30,921 nt of DNA, from contig CAIRDL010000581.1 in the NCBI GenBank assembly GCA_903877345.1, forward strand, positions 1 to 30,921. Direction: 5' to 3'. Source of the stretch: an uncultured Oscillochloris sp. Its GTDB lineage: Bacteria > Chloroflexota > Chloroflexia > Chloroflexales > Chloroflexaceae. Of the stretch, positions 23,377 to 30,921 are shown piece after piece. Within the stretch, counting starts at the first letter, position 1. Each line of letters begins with the position of its first letter. The notes below the pieces were generated by a model that worked only from the letters and a program-made list of their open reading frames with translations, searched no databases and had not been told where the DNA came from. The position numbers were made by a program, and so were the translations under genes.

Positions 23377-26300
23377 CTAACGCCACTCAATTTTAACGTT
23401 CTTCATAACATTTAATTGAACATCAGGATATTTCTTTCCGATATAACTTTTTATAACACGTTTAATTTGCCGTTCCAATTTCGGCCACACTGTACGTGCA
23501 ACAATAGCGTTTCCTACTAGCTTTATAACAACTAATACACTACCAGATTTAATATGACTTTCAAATTGATCTACAACGCCTTTATCTTCTGCTGTTTTTC
23601 GAGCGTCATCGAGGTTTTTGTGCATGGACTTAGTAACAGCTGTAAATTTATCTTGCGAAAAATACTGATCCCCTTTTTGGAAACCACCCTTAACTTCACC
23701 GATAACGAACTGATCTTGGGTAAGTCCAGCAGCGTCAAAACCTCGATCAGATGCGATTTTCTCCGAATCTATGAAAGAGATAAAATCATCTCGCTTCTGT
23801 GACAATTCATTACGTAGACCTTCCTCAGATTCTCTAATCCTTTCGTCATCTTTTATGTGCTGCCATTTCTTCCTGTGTGCATTGTAATGATGTGTCTTCC
23901 TTCCTTTAGTGTAGGCGAAAATACGCTCATTACCGGATTTAGAAGTACCCATACCAACATCAGTACCCTTAGGTTTGTTTTTTCTAGCCTCTCCCAGATA
24001 ATCCGAGTCGTTCTTGACGATACGAGAACGACCAGAGATTTTCTTCTTCAGCGATACCTTCCGCATCACAGCGCTAACCGTCCAGTTCTCGCCATTGCTT
24101 TGGTACTCGAGCTCGTCGAACCCGTACCGGCCCTTGATGCTACTCAGCGAAGATCCCATCTCCTCCTGGGACTGTCCAGGCAAGGATTGTACAGCGCTAA
24201 CACCAGCTTTAAAGCGCTTGTCCTTCTCGGCATCCTCCCCCTTCTTCCCCCTCTTCCCCCCCAGCGCCCCCATCAGCGTCTTGCCGATGGCCAAAGCTTT
24301 CTGAATCACCCAGTCAATCGCTGTGTTGATCGGCTTCTGCACCGCCTTGATGATCTCCTGCACCTTCTTGGAGATGCCGCCGAGGCCGAGCAGGTCGGCG
24401 AGGAAGCTGATGACGGTGGGCAGGGCTTTGGCGAGGGTCTGTTCGATGTAGCTGGCCGCACCGCCGATGTTGCCTGCGGCAATGGCGGTGACGGAATCGA
24501 GCACCGAGTTGACCAGGGCCATCATGCGGGCACCGTTCTCGATGAACCAGGTGACGACACGCACGATGCCTTGCACCGCTTTGATAAAGGCTCCCGCTGG
24601 CCCGCCCAAGATGCCGATCAGCCAGTCAATCCCCGCTTGGATGACTTGGGTGATGACCATTTCTTTGATCTGGTCAAGCACCATGGTCTTGAGGTCGCCG
24701 ATCATCCCCTTGACGAACTCCCAGAGTCCGGAGAGACCCTGGGTGCTGATGATCTTGATGATGTTAAAAGCCTGCTCCAGGGCGCCCATGATCTGCTCGC
24801 CCTTTGGCCCTAGCCCCTTGACGATGCGCGAGCGGATGTGTTCCCAGGTCAGGCCGAGGATTTGCATGACGAGGCTGAAGATGCCGGGTAGGTCGAAGGT
24901 GGCCGGTAGGGTGATGCCCGCTGAGCCGAGTGCGCCGGTGAGCCAACTAATGAGCCCTTGCTGGAGGTGGGTGCCGATGTTGCTGACGAAGTTGGTCAGG
25001 CCCAGTTTGACGCCCGCGATCAGGTTGCCGAGGAACTCGACCGGGTGCTTGATGATCTGGTCAACCGCTGAGGCCGCCCGTTGGAGGGTGCTCATCAGCA
25101 ATTGCGACAGTTCGCGGATGGTGTTGATTGTCCCGCTAATCGCGTCGGCAGCTTTCTCCAGCCAACCCTTATCTTTCTCCTTCATCGCTTCCAGTTCGCT
25201 GTCGAGCGCCTGGAGTTTGTCAACGTACTGTTGGGCGAGGTTGTCTACGATCTCCTGTTGCTTGGCGTCAACGGTCTGCTCAAGGTCGGTGAATTTGCTG
25301 AGGGCGGCGTCGGCGGCGTCTTGGGCGACTTGGCGCAGGGCGGCGGGTTGGCTGGCAACAAAGGTGTCAATCTGCTTGCGGCCATCCTCAATGCGCTGCT
25401 TGGCCCGACCCAAGTGGTCGGCAACAATGTCGGCGACGCGACCAATCACTATGGTCATCTCGTCGCAGTACATCTTGCGGCCCTCGGTGTAGTACTTGTA
25501 GTACTCTTCGGGCATGCCCATTGTGTCCCAGGCCTGAGTTACGGCACCGACAACGTGCGAGCCGACGTCGTACCAAGCCGCATCGCGCTTGTAGCGCCGA
25601 TCTTTGAACGCCTCGGTTTCGCGGTTGATGTATTCAACGGCCCGCGCCTTGGCGGTGTCGGCACCGCTGTTGAACTCTTGATCAACTTTGGTGTCAAGTT
25701 CGCCCAGGATGCGCTCGACATCGGCCTTCGCGCTTTCGTAGATGCCGTCAATCTGCCGCCCGATTTCGGCACGTTTCGCCTCGTCACTGCCCTTGGCGGT
25801 GGTCTGCACGCCGTCCATCTGGCCGAAGACTTGGGTGCGACTGGTGGACATTCCGGTGAGGCCGGTCTGGGTTGTGGTGCCTGCCGCTGTCTGTGCGCCC
25901 TCGACGGTGGACTGTTCACCGGCGCGGTAGGCCACGGGGTCGGTGGTGACGCTGGCCTGGGCCTCATTTTTTGTCGCCAGGGCTGACTGGAACTGCGGTT
26001 CGTTCGACTCCTGAATCTGTGCTTCGGTGACGTTCGCCTGAGCCATTTGGGTGTCGAGTTGCTGGCTTTCGGCTTGAAGCGGTGCCTCAACCTCTTCGGC
26101 ACCTTTCGCCTTCGGGGCGGCTCCCGAGCCATTGCCAATCGGGGCGGCTCCCGGCTGATTGGGGGCAAGGGGCGTGGTGGCTCGTTCGGGGACGGCGGCG
26201 GTGTCAGGGGCGGCTTCGACTTTGTCGTCAACATCGCCCTGCGCGACCTCTTTGCCCGTCTTGACCTCGGTATCAACCACCTGCTTTGCGCCGCTAAAGA

Positions 26301-27483
26301 CCCCGCTGCCCTCGATGTTCTCCATCTGCTTGGGGTCTTTGGGGGTGAGTTGGTCAATCTTGGCTCCAACTGAGGCGATAAAAGCAGCCTTGTTGAAACC
26401 GGGAGCCTGCCCGCCTGCGGCTTTGGACTGTTGAGCGGCGGCGGCAGTGGCGACCTCGGCGGTTTGCTGACCCTGGGCGAGACCTTCGCGCTCTTCGGAG
26501 GGCATTTGGGCGGCGGCGGCGGCCTGATCAGCCTTGAGGGCGGGCGGCTCGTGGGCTTTCTGTTGCGTCGAGGCACCCTGCACTTGGCCGACTACAGCCT
26601 GGAAGCCGGGATCTTCGCCGGGGGATTTTGGCGCGATCTTGCGCTGGACGAGGCGCTGGAGTTGGGGGCGCTGCTCCTCTTCCTCCGGGCGGCGCTCAGC
26701 ACCGGCTGCTGGCTGTGCGCCGGTTGCGGTCGCCTCGGCACCCTGCGTAGCGGCGGTGGCCTCTGGGGCGGCGGCGGTCGCGCCGGTTGCGGTCGCCTCG
26801 GCACCCTGCGTAGCGGCGGTGGCCTCTGGGGCGGCGGCGGTCGCGCCGGTCGGCGTTGCGGCTTGGCTGGCGGCAGCGGGAGGAGCGGCGGCGGGTTGGG
26901 CGGCGGCAACTGGGGCGGGGGCAGCTTTGGCTTGTTCGGCGGTTGGGGTGGTTGGGGCAGCCGGAACGGGGGCTTCGGCCTCGGGTGCGGGGGCGACTGC
27001 GGTCTTGTCGGCTGGGGCGGGCGCGGCGCTTTCTTGGGCGGGGGCGGCACCGCCGGGGGCACCGGAGGCACTTTCGTCGCCACCAGCAACAGTGTTTCCA
27101 TCGGGCAAACTGACCGGCGCGGCGCTGTCCGGCTCAACCTGCTGTTGCGCGATCTCCGCGTCAGTGACCTGCTCTTCAGCTTTAGCAACCAAATCCTCAA
27201 GGGCGGGGGCGCGCTGGAGGAGCGCACGGGGCTTAGGCGGGGCGGGCGTGAGCAGGTGGTTGAGGGCCGAGTTGCCGAGGCGGCGCTGGAGGTGAATGAA
27301 ATTGGACTGCCGCATGCCGACAATGGTCTGGTTTGACGATGGCTGGCGTAGCACATAAGCGGAACCAGGCGCAGCGGGCGCAGGCGCAGGCTCAGCCTCC
27401 AGCACCGCTGCCTCGGCGGCGGGTGCGGGCGACTTGCGCTCGGGGGGGCTGGCTTTCCGTTGTGGCTGGCGCTGCTGGCTCAT
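23377..27483 (-). CDS. Modular eCIS-associated toxin-like protein with nuclease-like C-terminal domain
   Basis: 1368 residues from ATG 27483 (a TTG two codons earlier is less likely). It has a polar N-terminus; LQRRLGNSALNHLL (65-78); a Pro/Ala/Glu-rich linker with 21-residue repeats (about 120-280); Ala/Gln-rich helices; then a long conserved trunk (about 700-1080) with amphipathic helices such as HPVEFLGNLIAGVKLGLTNF and WLIGILGGPAGAFIKAVQGI that I recognise from large DUF4157-associated proteins. After GGKRGKKGEDAEKDK begins a new C-terminal domain (about 1090-1368), basic and encoded by AT-rich DNA. It contains FVIGEVKGG with Glu1263 and Lys1265 and Asp1250 upstream, a D-xn-E-x-K arrangement as in PD-(D/E)XK nucleases. 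A candidate immunity gene follows. No signal peptide, fitting delivery by the particle. Nuclease activity is inferred. Confidence 0.8.
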   Translation of the reverse strand: MSQQRQPQRKASPPERKSPAPAAEAAVLEAEPAPAPAAPGSAYVLRQPSSNQTIVGMRQSNFIHLQRRLGNSALNHLLTPAPPKPRALLQRAPALEDLVAKAEEQVTDAEIAQQQVEPDSAAPVSLPDGNTVAGGDESASGAPGGAAPAQESAAPAPADKTAVAPAPEAEAPVPAAPTTPTAEQAKAAPAPVAAAQPAAAPPAAASQAATPTGATAAAPEATAATQGAEATATGATAAAPEATAATQGAEATATGAQPAAGAERRPEEEEQRPQLQRLVQRKIAPKSPGEDPGFQAVVGQVQGASTQQKAHEPPALKADQAAAAAQMPSEEREGLAQGQQTAEVATAAAAQQSKAAGGQAPGFNKAAFIASVGAKIDQLTPKDPKQMENIEGSGVFSGAKQVVDTEVKTGKEVAQGDVDDKVEAAPDTAAVPERATTPLAPNQPGAAPIGNGSGAAPKAKGAEEVEAPLQAESQQLDTQMAQANVTEAQIQESNEPQFQSALATKNEAQASVTTDPVAYRAGEQSTVEGAQTAAGTTTQTGLTGMSTSRTQVFGQMDGVQTTAKGSDEAKRAEIGRQIDGIYESAKADVERILGELDTKVDQEFNSGADTAKARAVEYINRETEAFKDRRYKRDAAWYDVGSHVVGAVTQAWDTMGMPEEYYKYYTEGRKMYCDEMTIVIGRVADIVADHLGRAKQRIEDGRKQIDTFVASQPAALRQVAQDAADAALSKFTDLEQTVDAKQQEIVDNLAQQYVDKLQALDSELEAMKEKDKGWLEKAADAISGTINTIRELSQLLMSTLQRAASAVDQIIKHPVEFLGNLIAGVKLGLTNFVSNIGTHLQQGLISWLTGALGSAGITLPATFDLPGIFSLVMQILGLTWEHIRSRIVKGLGPKGEQIMGALEQAFNIIKIISTQGLSGLWEFVKGMIGDLKTMVLDQIKEMVITQVIQAGIDWLIGILGGPAGAFIKAVQGIVRVVTWFIENGARMMALVNSVLDSVTAIAAGNIGGAASYIEQTLAKALPTVISFLADLLGLGGISKKVQEIIKAVQKPINTAIDWVIQKALAIGKTLMGALGGKRGKKGEDAEKDKRFKAGVSAVQSLPGQSQEEMGSSLSSIKGRYGFDELEYQSNGENWTVSAVMRKVSLKKKISGRSRIVKNDSDYLGEARKNKPKGTDVGMGTSKSGNERIFAYTKGRKTHHYNAHRKKWQHIKDDERIRESEEGLRNELSQKRDDFISFIDSEKIASDRGFDAAGLTQDQFVIGEVKGGFQKGDQYFSQDKFTAVTKSMHKNLDDARKTAEDKGVVDQFESHIKSGSVLVVIKLVGNAIVARTVWPKLERQIKRVIKSYIGKKYPDVQLNVMKNVKIEWR
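26717..26842. repeat. Two perfect 63-bp tandem repeats in the toxin-like gene
   Basis: Copies at 26717-26779 and 26780-26842 are identical base for base, and the first eight bases of a third follow. They encode two 21-residue Ala/Thr-rich units in the disordered N-terminal linker. Identity at the DNA level indicates a recent duplication. Confidence 0.95.
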
Positions 27484-27576
27484 GGTCAAATGACTCTGCT
27501 AGTACAGCTTTCTGGAAGTCCCTGGTGTTTTGCTGACGGCTGACGGCTGACGCAACTGGTCAGGGATTTTGAGAGA

Positions 27577-27605
27577 GCTATACTAGGGCTACACGATGGT
27601 AGCAA
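27577..27605 (-). promoter_or_regulatory. Candidate promoter for the toxin-like gene
   Basis: In the 133-base gap after the YkgJ gene the minus strand has TTGCTA (27600-27605), a 17-base spacer and TATAGC (27577-27582). Each box is 4/6 to sigma-70 consensus with ideal spacing, leaving about a 90-base leader to ATG 27483. This could decouple cargo from ATPase expression. Confidence 0.4.
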
Positions 27606-27622
27606 GCATAGCACAGGGAGCA

Positions 27623-28408
27623 TTAAATTGGTAGGGGCAAAATCCCTGTTTCCCATTGGGCAAGTTCGGCCAAAAGTTGCGGCGCAAGCGTGGTGGGCAA
27701 ACTGGTAGCCACGGCTGAACGGATGGCGTCGAGGGTGGGTTGCCAGGGCTGGAGTTCTGGGCAAGCGGCCCGCAGCGGTTGGGCACCTCGGTCGAGGCAG
27801 GCATCCCAGGCGGCACAAAAGGCGTTCCAGTCAGCCACTTGGGCGCAGATGAGCTTGAGTTGGGCGTAGATGTGGGTGAGGTAGGTGTAGTAGTCGGCCA
27901 ACTCACGCGGCGGCGTCGGGGGATTTTGCAGAAGGTGATAGTTCCAACGGGCGACCACCAGTTCGTAGAGGTCGAAGGCAAGCGCCTGGTGGGCGAGGCG
28001 CTCGTACCAGACTGGATCGGTAAGGGTGTCGTCGTGCCAAGCCTCGGTGGGGCAGAGTACATCGTCGCGACGGCCCACCAGCCCGTTGCGCGTATAGGCG
28101 GGATAGGTCTGGCAGACGAGCGGACGCAGCGTGTAGATGCCGCAACGCCCCGTGCCGTCGGGCAATTCGAGCAGAAAGAGGCAGGGCGCGGGAAAGGTGT
28201 CAGCGGGGCGCTTGGCGAGCGCGAGTTGGTAGGCGGGGCCTTCGCGGCTGAGCAGGAAGCCGCGAACACCCGGTTCGGCAATAGCTTGGAGGAACAGGGC
28301 GGGGGCGAGGTCAAGCCCCAGGGCAATGGCTTGGACATCAGTGCCGCTGACGCCGACGGTGTGCCGGTGACAGCAGCCACGGACGCATGTAGGGCAAGGA
28401 TTGGTCAT
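27623..28408 (-). CDS. YkgJ-family cysteine cluster protein
   Basis: 261 residues from ATG 28408, six bases after the ATPase stop. The metal-binding cysteines follow the YkgJ (CxxCxxxCC) pattern: Cys5, Cys8, Cys12, Cys13, then CLFLLELPDGTGRCGIYTLR region with Cys76 and Cys89, RPLVC (Cys99) followed by QTYP, and Cys119. Members are thought to bind zinc or an iron-sulphur cluster; their biochemical role is poorly known. The C-terminal half is helical and Trp-rich with no known domain. Tight coupling to the eCIS ATPase suggests a joint role, perhaps in modification or folding of a particle or cargo protein, but the link is only positional. Confidence 0.88.
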   Translation of the reverse strand: MTNPCPTCVRGCCHRHTVGVSGTDVQAIALGLDLAPALFLQAIAEPGVRGFLLSREGPAYQLALAKRPADTFPAPCLFLLELPDGTGRCGIYTLRPLVCQTYPAYTRNGLVGRRDDVLCPTEAWHDDTLTDPVWYERLAHQALAFDLYELVVARWNYHLLQNPPTPPRELADYYTYLTHIYAQLKLICAQVADWNAFCAAWDACLDRGAQPLRAACPELQPWQPTLDAIRSAVATSLPTTLAPQLLAELAQWETGILPLPI

Positions 28409-28414
28409 CGGGGG

Positions 28415-30598
28415 TCAGCCCTTTACAATGCTCATCCACTGGCCGAATTCCGCCGCCGTCACCAGCTTGCCGAGCTTCTGGTACTCGCGTTTGATAGCGC
28501 GAATGAGGTGGCTCATGGTGATGATGTCGCCATCCTCGGCGGCTAAATAGGCCGACAGCAGCGCAATGTTGCGAATATTGCCACCCGCCAGCTTGAATTG
28601 GCGGGCCAGAAGCGCTGCATCAACACCCTCAGCCAACGGGGCATCGGCGGGGAAGACTTTGCTCCAAATGCGTAGCCGATCCGGCTCCTCGGGGAAGGGG
28701 AAATCAATCGCGACGTGGAGCCGCCGCACGAAGGCGTCATCAAGGTTTTTGCGCAGGTTGGTGGCGAGGATGACGACCCCATCGTATTCTTCCATCTTCT
28801 GTAGCAAATAGCCGACCTCGATATTGGCGTAACGGTCGTGGGCGTCCTTGACTTCACTACGCTTCCCAAAAATGGCATCGGCTTCATCAAAGAAAAGAAT
28901 CGCGTTGGCCTCACGCGCCGCCGTGAAGATCCGATCAAGATTCTTCTCGGTTTCCCCAATGTATTTGCTAACCAAACTGGAGAGGTCAACCTTGTACAAT
29001 TCCAGGCCCAAATCAGCGGCGATGATTTCGGCAGCCATCGTCTTGCCGGTACCGGACTGACCGGCGAAGAGCACATTCACGCCCTTGCCCATCGCGAGGT
29101 GGCGATCAAAGCCCCAGCGCTCAAGCACGGTGCGCCGGTGGCGCACCTGCAGACAGATCTCGCGCATCTGGCAGATTGAATCTGGCGGCAGCACAATATC
29201 GTCCCAAGTATAAATACCCTTGATTTTATGGGCGAGCGTGCTGATCTTGCCGCTTGATTGGGCACGACAGGCGGCGTAAAGATCTTGCGGCGTGAGTTGT
29301 GGCGTGAGCGGTTGGTCGTGCCAATGGGCGAGTGCGCCCGCCATCGCCACGGCATCGCGGATTTGCCCGCCGCTAAGGCGGAACGTGCTGGCGAGAGCTT
29401 GGAGCACCTCAGCGCTGGGCGCCGCACTCGCAAGGCGTTGCTGCCAGATCAGTTCACGCTCGCTAAACGAAGGGGCGGGCAGTTCAAGCCGCAGGTAGGT
29501 GACGCCGGGCAGGGCACCGTGAGGTTCCCAAGCGCCATCGAGGGACAGAAAGGAGCGTCCGGGATGCTCGATGAGCGTGGTTAGAAAGGCTTGGCGCCAC
29601 GGGCCGGGCGCATCGTCGGTGAGAAGCAGATCGGCGCGTTGCCAGAGCAGAGCCGCGCCTTGGAGCGTGGCCTCGCGAACGAGGTAGCAGAGCGCCTCCA
29701 CCGGCGCAAGCTCACTGTCGCGCAGACGGGGCAGATCAACGGCGAGGAGCGGCAGCCGCAACTCGGTGCAGAGCGCCTCGGTCACGGCACGCCGTCCGCT
29801 GCCGTAACTGCCCTGGAGGGCGAGCACGAGCCGTTGGGTCGGTGCGCTTGCCACTTGACGCAACCGCATGACGAGGTCGGGAGGCAAGATGAGTTGGTCA
29901 AAGGTGCGAGTGGGCTGGCTGAGGCTGACGAAGGGACTGATCAGCGCCTCAACCTCCGGCTGTTGAAGCAACTCAGCGGTAAGCCGCTCGCCGATCTTGA
30001 TAAAGCGAGCGAGGGTCGAGGCTTGGCGCTGCCCGTCATCCACCAATTGAATAAGCCGGTGGCGCAACAGTGGTGCGCCCGGCGCAAAGACCGCCCGCGC
30101 AGCCAGCAAAGCCTCCGGGTCGGGAACAAGCATCCGCAGGGCCAAGTCAATGCTGGGGCGCTTGCGCGTGACATCATCCTGCACATAGGCATACAGCCGT
30201 TCGTAGCGCAAGTCGAGTTCGGGGGCGAGCGCGAGGAGGAGAATATCGCTTTCGAGGGAGGTGAGGGTGAAGAGTTGGGCGAGGCGAAGGAGAGGCGGGA
30301 TGTGCGCTGCGGTGCGGGCGGCAGCTTCGAGGGTGGCGCGTTGCGCGGTCAAGGCAGTGCGTTGTTCCGCGAGATCGGGCGGAATGGCGGGCATCTGAGC
30401 GGCGAGAATCTCGACCTCGGCGTCGGGGATGTAGAGGCCACGATACTCGTCGTCGGCAACCGCCCCGTAGGTGTGCCGGGTCAGCGTGATTTGCCAAGCG
30501 AGGAGGCGGTGGAGCCAGCCGAGCAGACTGGGCAGGTAGTGGTCTGACTGCGACGGTGACGTGGGTTCGAGCTTGAGCGACGCAGTGACCGATACCAT
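28415..30598 (-). CDS. eCIS AAA+ ATPase (Afp15-like)
   Basis: 727 residues from ATG 30598, chosen because AAGGGAG lies six to seven bases upstream; the frame extends to 30658 without a site. The N-terminal half (1-240) is helical, followed by a degenerate first AAA module with GSYGSGRR (263-270) lacking the P-loop Lys-Thr. The second module is complete: Walker A GQSGTGKT (513-520), Walker B ILFFDEAD (567-574), sensor ATN (611-613), Arg625-Arg626 as likely arginine fingers, and FPFPEEPDRLRIW as the family signature. Afp15/Pvc15 ATPases are needed for effector loading or particle assembly in known systems. It is the first gene of the block and has the best promoter candidate upstream. Confidence 0.95.
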   Translation of the reverse strand: MVSVTASLKLEPTSPSQSDHYLPSLLGWLHRLLAWQITLTRHTYGAVADDEYRGLYIPDAEVEILAAQMPAIPPDLAEQRTALTAQRATLEAAARTAAHIPPLLRLAQLFTLTSLESDILLLALAPELDLRYERLYAYVQDDVTRKRPSIDLALRMLVPDPEALLAARAVFAPGAPLLRHRLIQLVDDGQRQASTLARFIKIGERLTAELLQQPEVEALISPFVSLSQPTRTFDQLILPPDLVMRLRQVASAPTQRLVLALQGSYGSGRRAVTEALCTELRLPLLAVDLPRLRDSELAPVEALCYLVREATLQGAALLWQRADLLLTDDAPGPWRQAFLTTLIEHPGRSFLSLDGAWEPHGALPGVTYLRLELPAPSFSERELIWQQRLASAAPSAEVLQALASTFRLSGGQIRDAVAMAGALAHWHDQPLTPQLTPQDLYAACRAQSSGKISTLAHKIKGIYTWDDIVLPPDSICQMREICLQVRHRRTVLERWGFDRHLAMGKGVNVLFAGQSGTGKTMAAEIIAADLGLELYKVDLSSLVSKYIGETEKNLDRIFTAAREANAILFFDEADAIFGKRSEVKDAHDRYANIEVGYLLQKMEEYDGVVILATNLRKNLDDAFVRRLHVAIDFPFPEEPDRLRIWSKVFPADAPLAEGVDAALLARQFKLAGGNIRNIALLSAYLAAEDGDIITMSHLIRAIKREYQKLGKLVTAAEFGQWMSIVKG

Positions 30599-30604
30599 TC
30601 CAGG

Positions 30605-30611
30605 CTCCCTT
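30605..30611 (-). promoter_or_regulatory. Ribosome binding site deciding the ATPase start
   Basis: AAGGGAG on the minus strand sits six to seven bases before ATG 30598, giving the 727-residue form rather than the 747-residue one. Confidence 0.75.
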
Positions 30612-30768
30612 AGACAAGATTTCAGATTGCAGCTTTGCCGCAACAGGACGCGCTGCATTTGCCCAAACAGTCAAGTACCTGCGAACCTTGGACTAGGCAG
30701 ATTGACCCGTTATGCATGGGCGAATTGTTCTTGCAGAATAGGATGTTGCAGATGAGCGTTCGGAGGTT

Positions 30769-30815
30769 CCTATTGCCATGCATTGTAGCCTTCTCTACTG
30801 TACTTTGGCAATAGG
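30769..30815. promoter_or_regulatory. 9-bp inverted repeat enclosing the main promoter, possible operator
   Basis: cctattgcc (30769-30777) and ggcaatagg (30807-30815) are perfect complements, 38 bp centre to centre. One arm covers the -35 box and the other lies near the expected start of transcription. A dimeric regulator could bind here. Confidence 0.4.
30782..30811 (-). promoter_or_regulatory. Candidate sigma-70-type promoter of the eCIS operon
   Basis: Minus-strand TTGCCA (30806-30811) and TACAAT (30782-30787) are each 5/6 to consensus with an 18-base spacer. The leader to ATG 30598 would be about 175 bases. It is the best promoter match I see in the window. Confidence 0.5.
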
Positions 30816-30848
30816 CATGGTTCAGGATCGGCGGTTTCAGTTTGACAG
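30815..30848. repeat. Second copy of a 34-bp dispersed repeat
   Basis: gcatggttcaggatcggcgg followed by tttcagtttgacag matches 22863-22896 at 28 of 34 positions in the same orientation. It adjoins the nested palindrome at the window end. Confidence 0.6.
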
Positions 30849-30913
30849 TTCGTAGGCGGGGCTTTAGCCCCGTGCAAGGCTTTGTAACGCGGCTGAAGCC
30901 GCTACTACGAACT
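30847..30913. repeat. Nested palindromic intergenic repeat (REP-like)
   Basis: Outer arms agttcgtag (30847-30855) and ctacgaact (30905-30913) enclose two perfect small palindromes, GGGGCTTTAGCCCC (30858-30871) and GCGGCTGAAGCCGC (30889-30902). Similar 'gcggctgaagccgct' elements occur in many bacterial intergenic regions. It may form a cruciform RNA or DNA and could mark the end of the neighbouring transcription unit. Confidence 0.7.
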
Positions 30914-30921
30914 GAATAGAC

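Larger units (their letters stand above)
30599..30921. other. Upstream region of the operon, no gene seen
   Basis: 323 bases to the window end contain the leader of the ATPase gene, a sigma-70-like promoter within an inverted repeat, a copy of a dispersed 34-base repeat and a nested palindromic element at the right end. Short frames have no RBS or recognisable product. Confidence 0.7.

Noticed and set aside
23554..23802. Plus-strand 82-residue frame within the AT-rich toxin tip
   Set aside because: Antisense to the well-supported toxin domain, without RBS or recognisable product.
23857..25986. Long plus-strand frames opposite the toxin trunk
   Set aside because: They mirror the minus-strand gene, which has recognisable modules and neighbours; their translations show no known family.
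26431..27336. Plus-strand 301-residue Gly-rich frame opposite the toxin gene
   Set aside because: It is antisense to the Ala/Pro-rich linker, and its Gly/Leu/Arg composition is what the complement of GC-rich Ala/Pro codons gives. No RBS or domain.
27533..27556. ctgacgg triple repeat before the toxin-like gene as a regulator site
   Set aside because: Short direct repeat of 8 bases, three copies; too simple to assign a role, and it lies downstream of the candidate promoter boxes.
1..30921. tRNA, rRNA or riboswitch genes
   Set aside because: I saw no cloverleaf, rRNA or known riboswitch consensus in the few non-coding stretches.

Overview
The window carries one long, minus-strand gene block that encodes an extracellular contractile injection system (eCIS), a phage-tail-like particle of the Afp/PVC/MAC type. 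Gene families, proline- and alanine-rich linkers, DUF4157 proteins and YkgJ/AAA neighbours suggest a filamentous Chloroflexota (Chloroflexia) genome. That assignment is inference from gene content and style, because there is no rRNA or other phylogenetic marker here. All 21 protein genes I accept lie on the minus strand, so transcription runs from the right end (about 30.8 kb) to the left end, where the last gene is cut by the window edge.

Right part (30.9-17.7 kb). The block starts with an upstream region holding a good sigma-70-like promoter inside a 9-bp inverted repeat, then the eCIS AAA+ ATPase and a YkgJ-type cysteine-cluster protein. Next comes a cargo region: a 1368-residue modular protein with an AT-rich, nuclease-like C-terminal domain; a small protein resembling colicin-D-type immunity proteins; a 930-residue coiled-coil and membrane protein ending in 14-residue repeats; a 297-residue protein that looks like an M91 (NleD-type) effector with a destroyed zinc motif; and a DUF4157 metallopeptidase-like eCIS core protein. 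Four of these five (all but the immunity candidate) share a short N-terminal motif L-Q-x3-G-N-x-x-(V/I/L)-x-(R/H)-(L/M)-(I/L), a candidate loading signal.

Middle part (17.6-4.7 kb). The particle genes are, in transcription order, the DUF4255 (Afp16-like) cap with an added carboxypeptidase-regulatory-like domain, one sheath, tube protein 1, a tail-assembly-type small protein, a 57-residue helical protein, tube protein 2, a 792-residue proline-rich DUF4157 protein, a LysM hub protein (Afp7-like), the VgrG-like spike (Afp8-like), a PAAR tip, a gp25 baseplate protein, the gpJ/Afp11 baseplate wedge, and a gpI-type baseplate protein with an FHA domain fused to its N-terminus. Spacing is tight, with several overlaps. 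No classical tape-measure or tail-fibre gene is obvious.

Left part (4.7-0 kb). Two Hanks-type Ser/Thr kinases, each carrying an FHA domain, overlap by 8 bases and are followed by an FHA/Ig-like/transmembrane protein that runs off the window. With the FHA-baseplate fusion they form a possible phosphothreonine circuit built into the eCIS operon, similar in logic to the PpkA/Fha control of type VI secretion. The upstream kinase looks canonical. The downstream one has lost the alpha-C glutamate and the HRD arginine.

The most interesting points are the FHA-gpI fusion with its kinases, the toxin-immunity pair within an eCIS cargo region, the shared N-terminal motif of the cargo candidates, and the M91-like protein without its zinc ligands.
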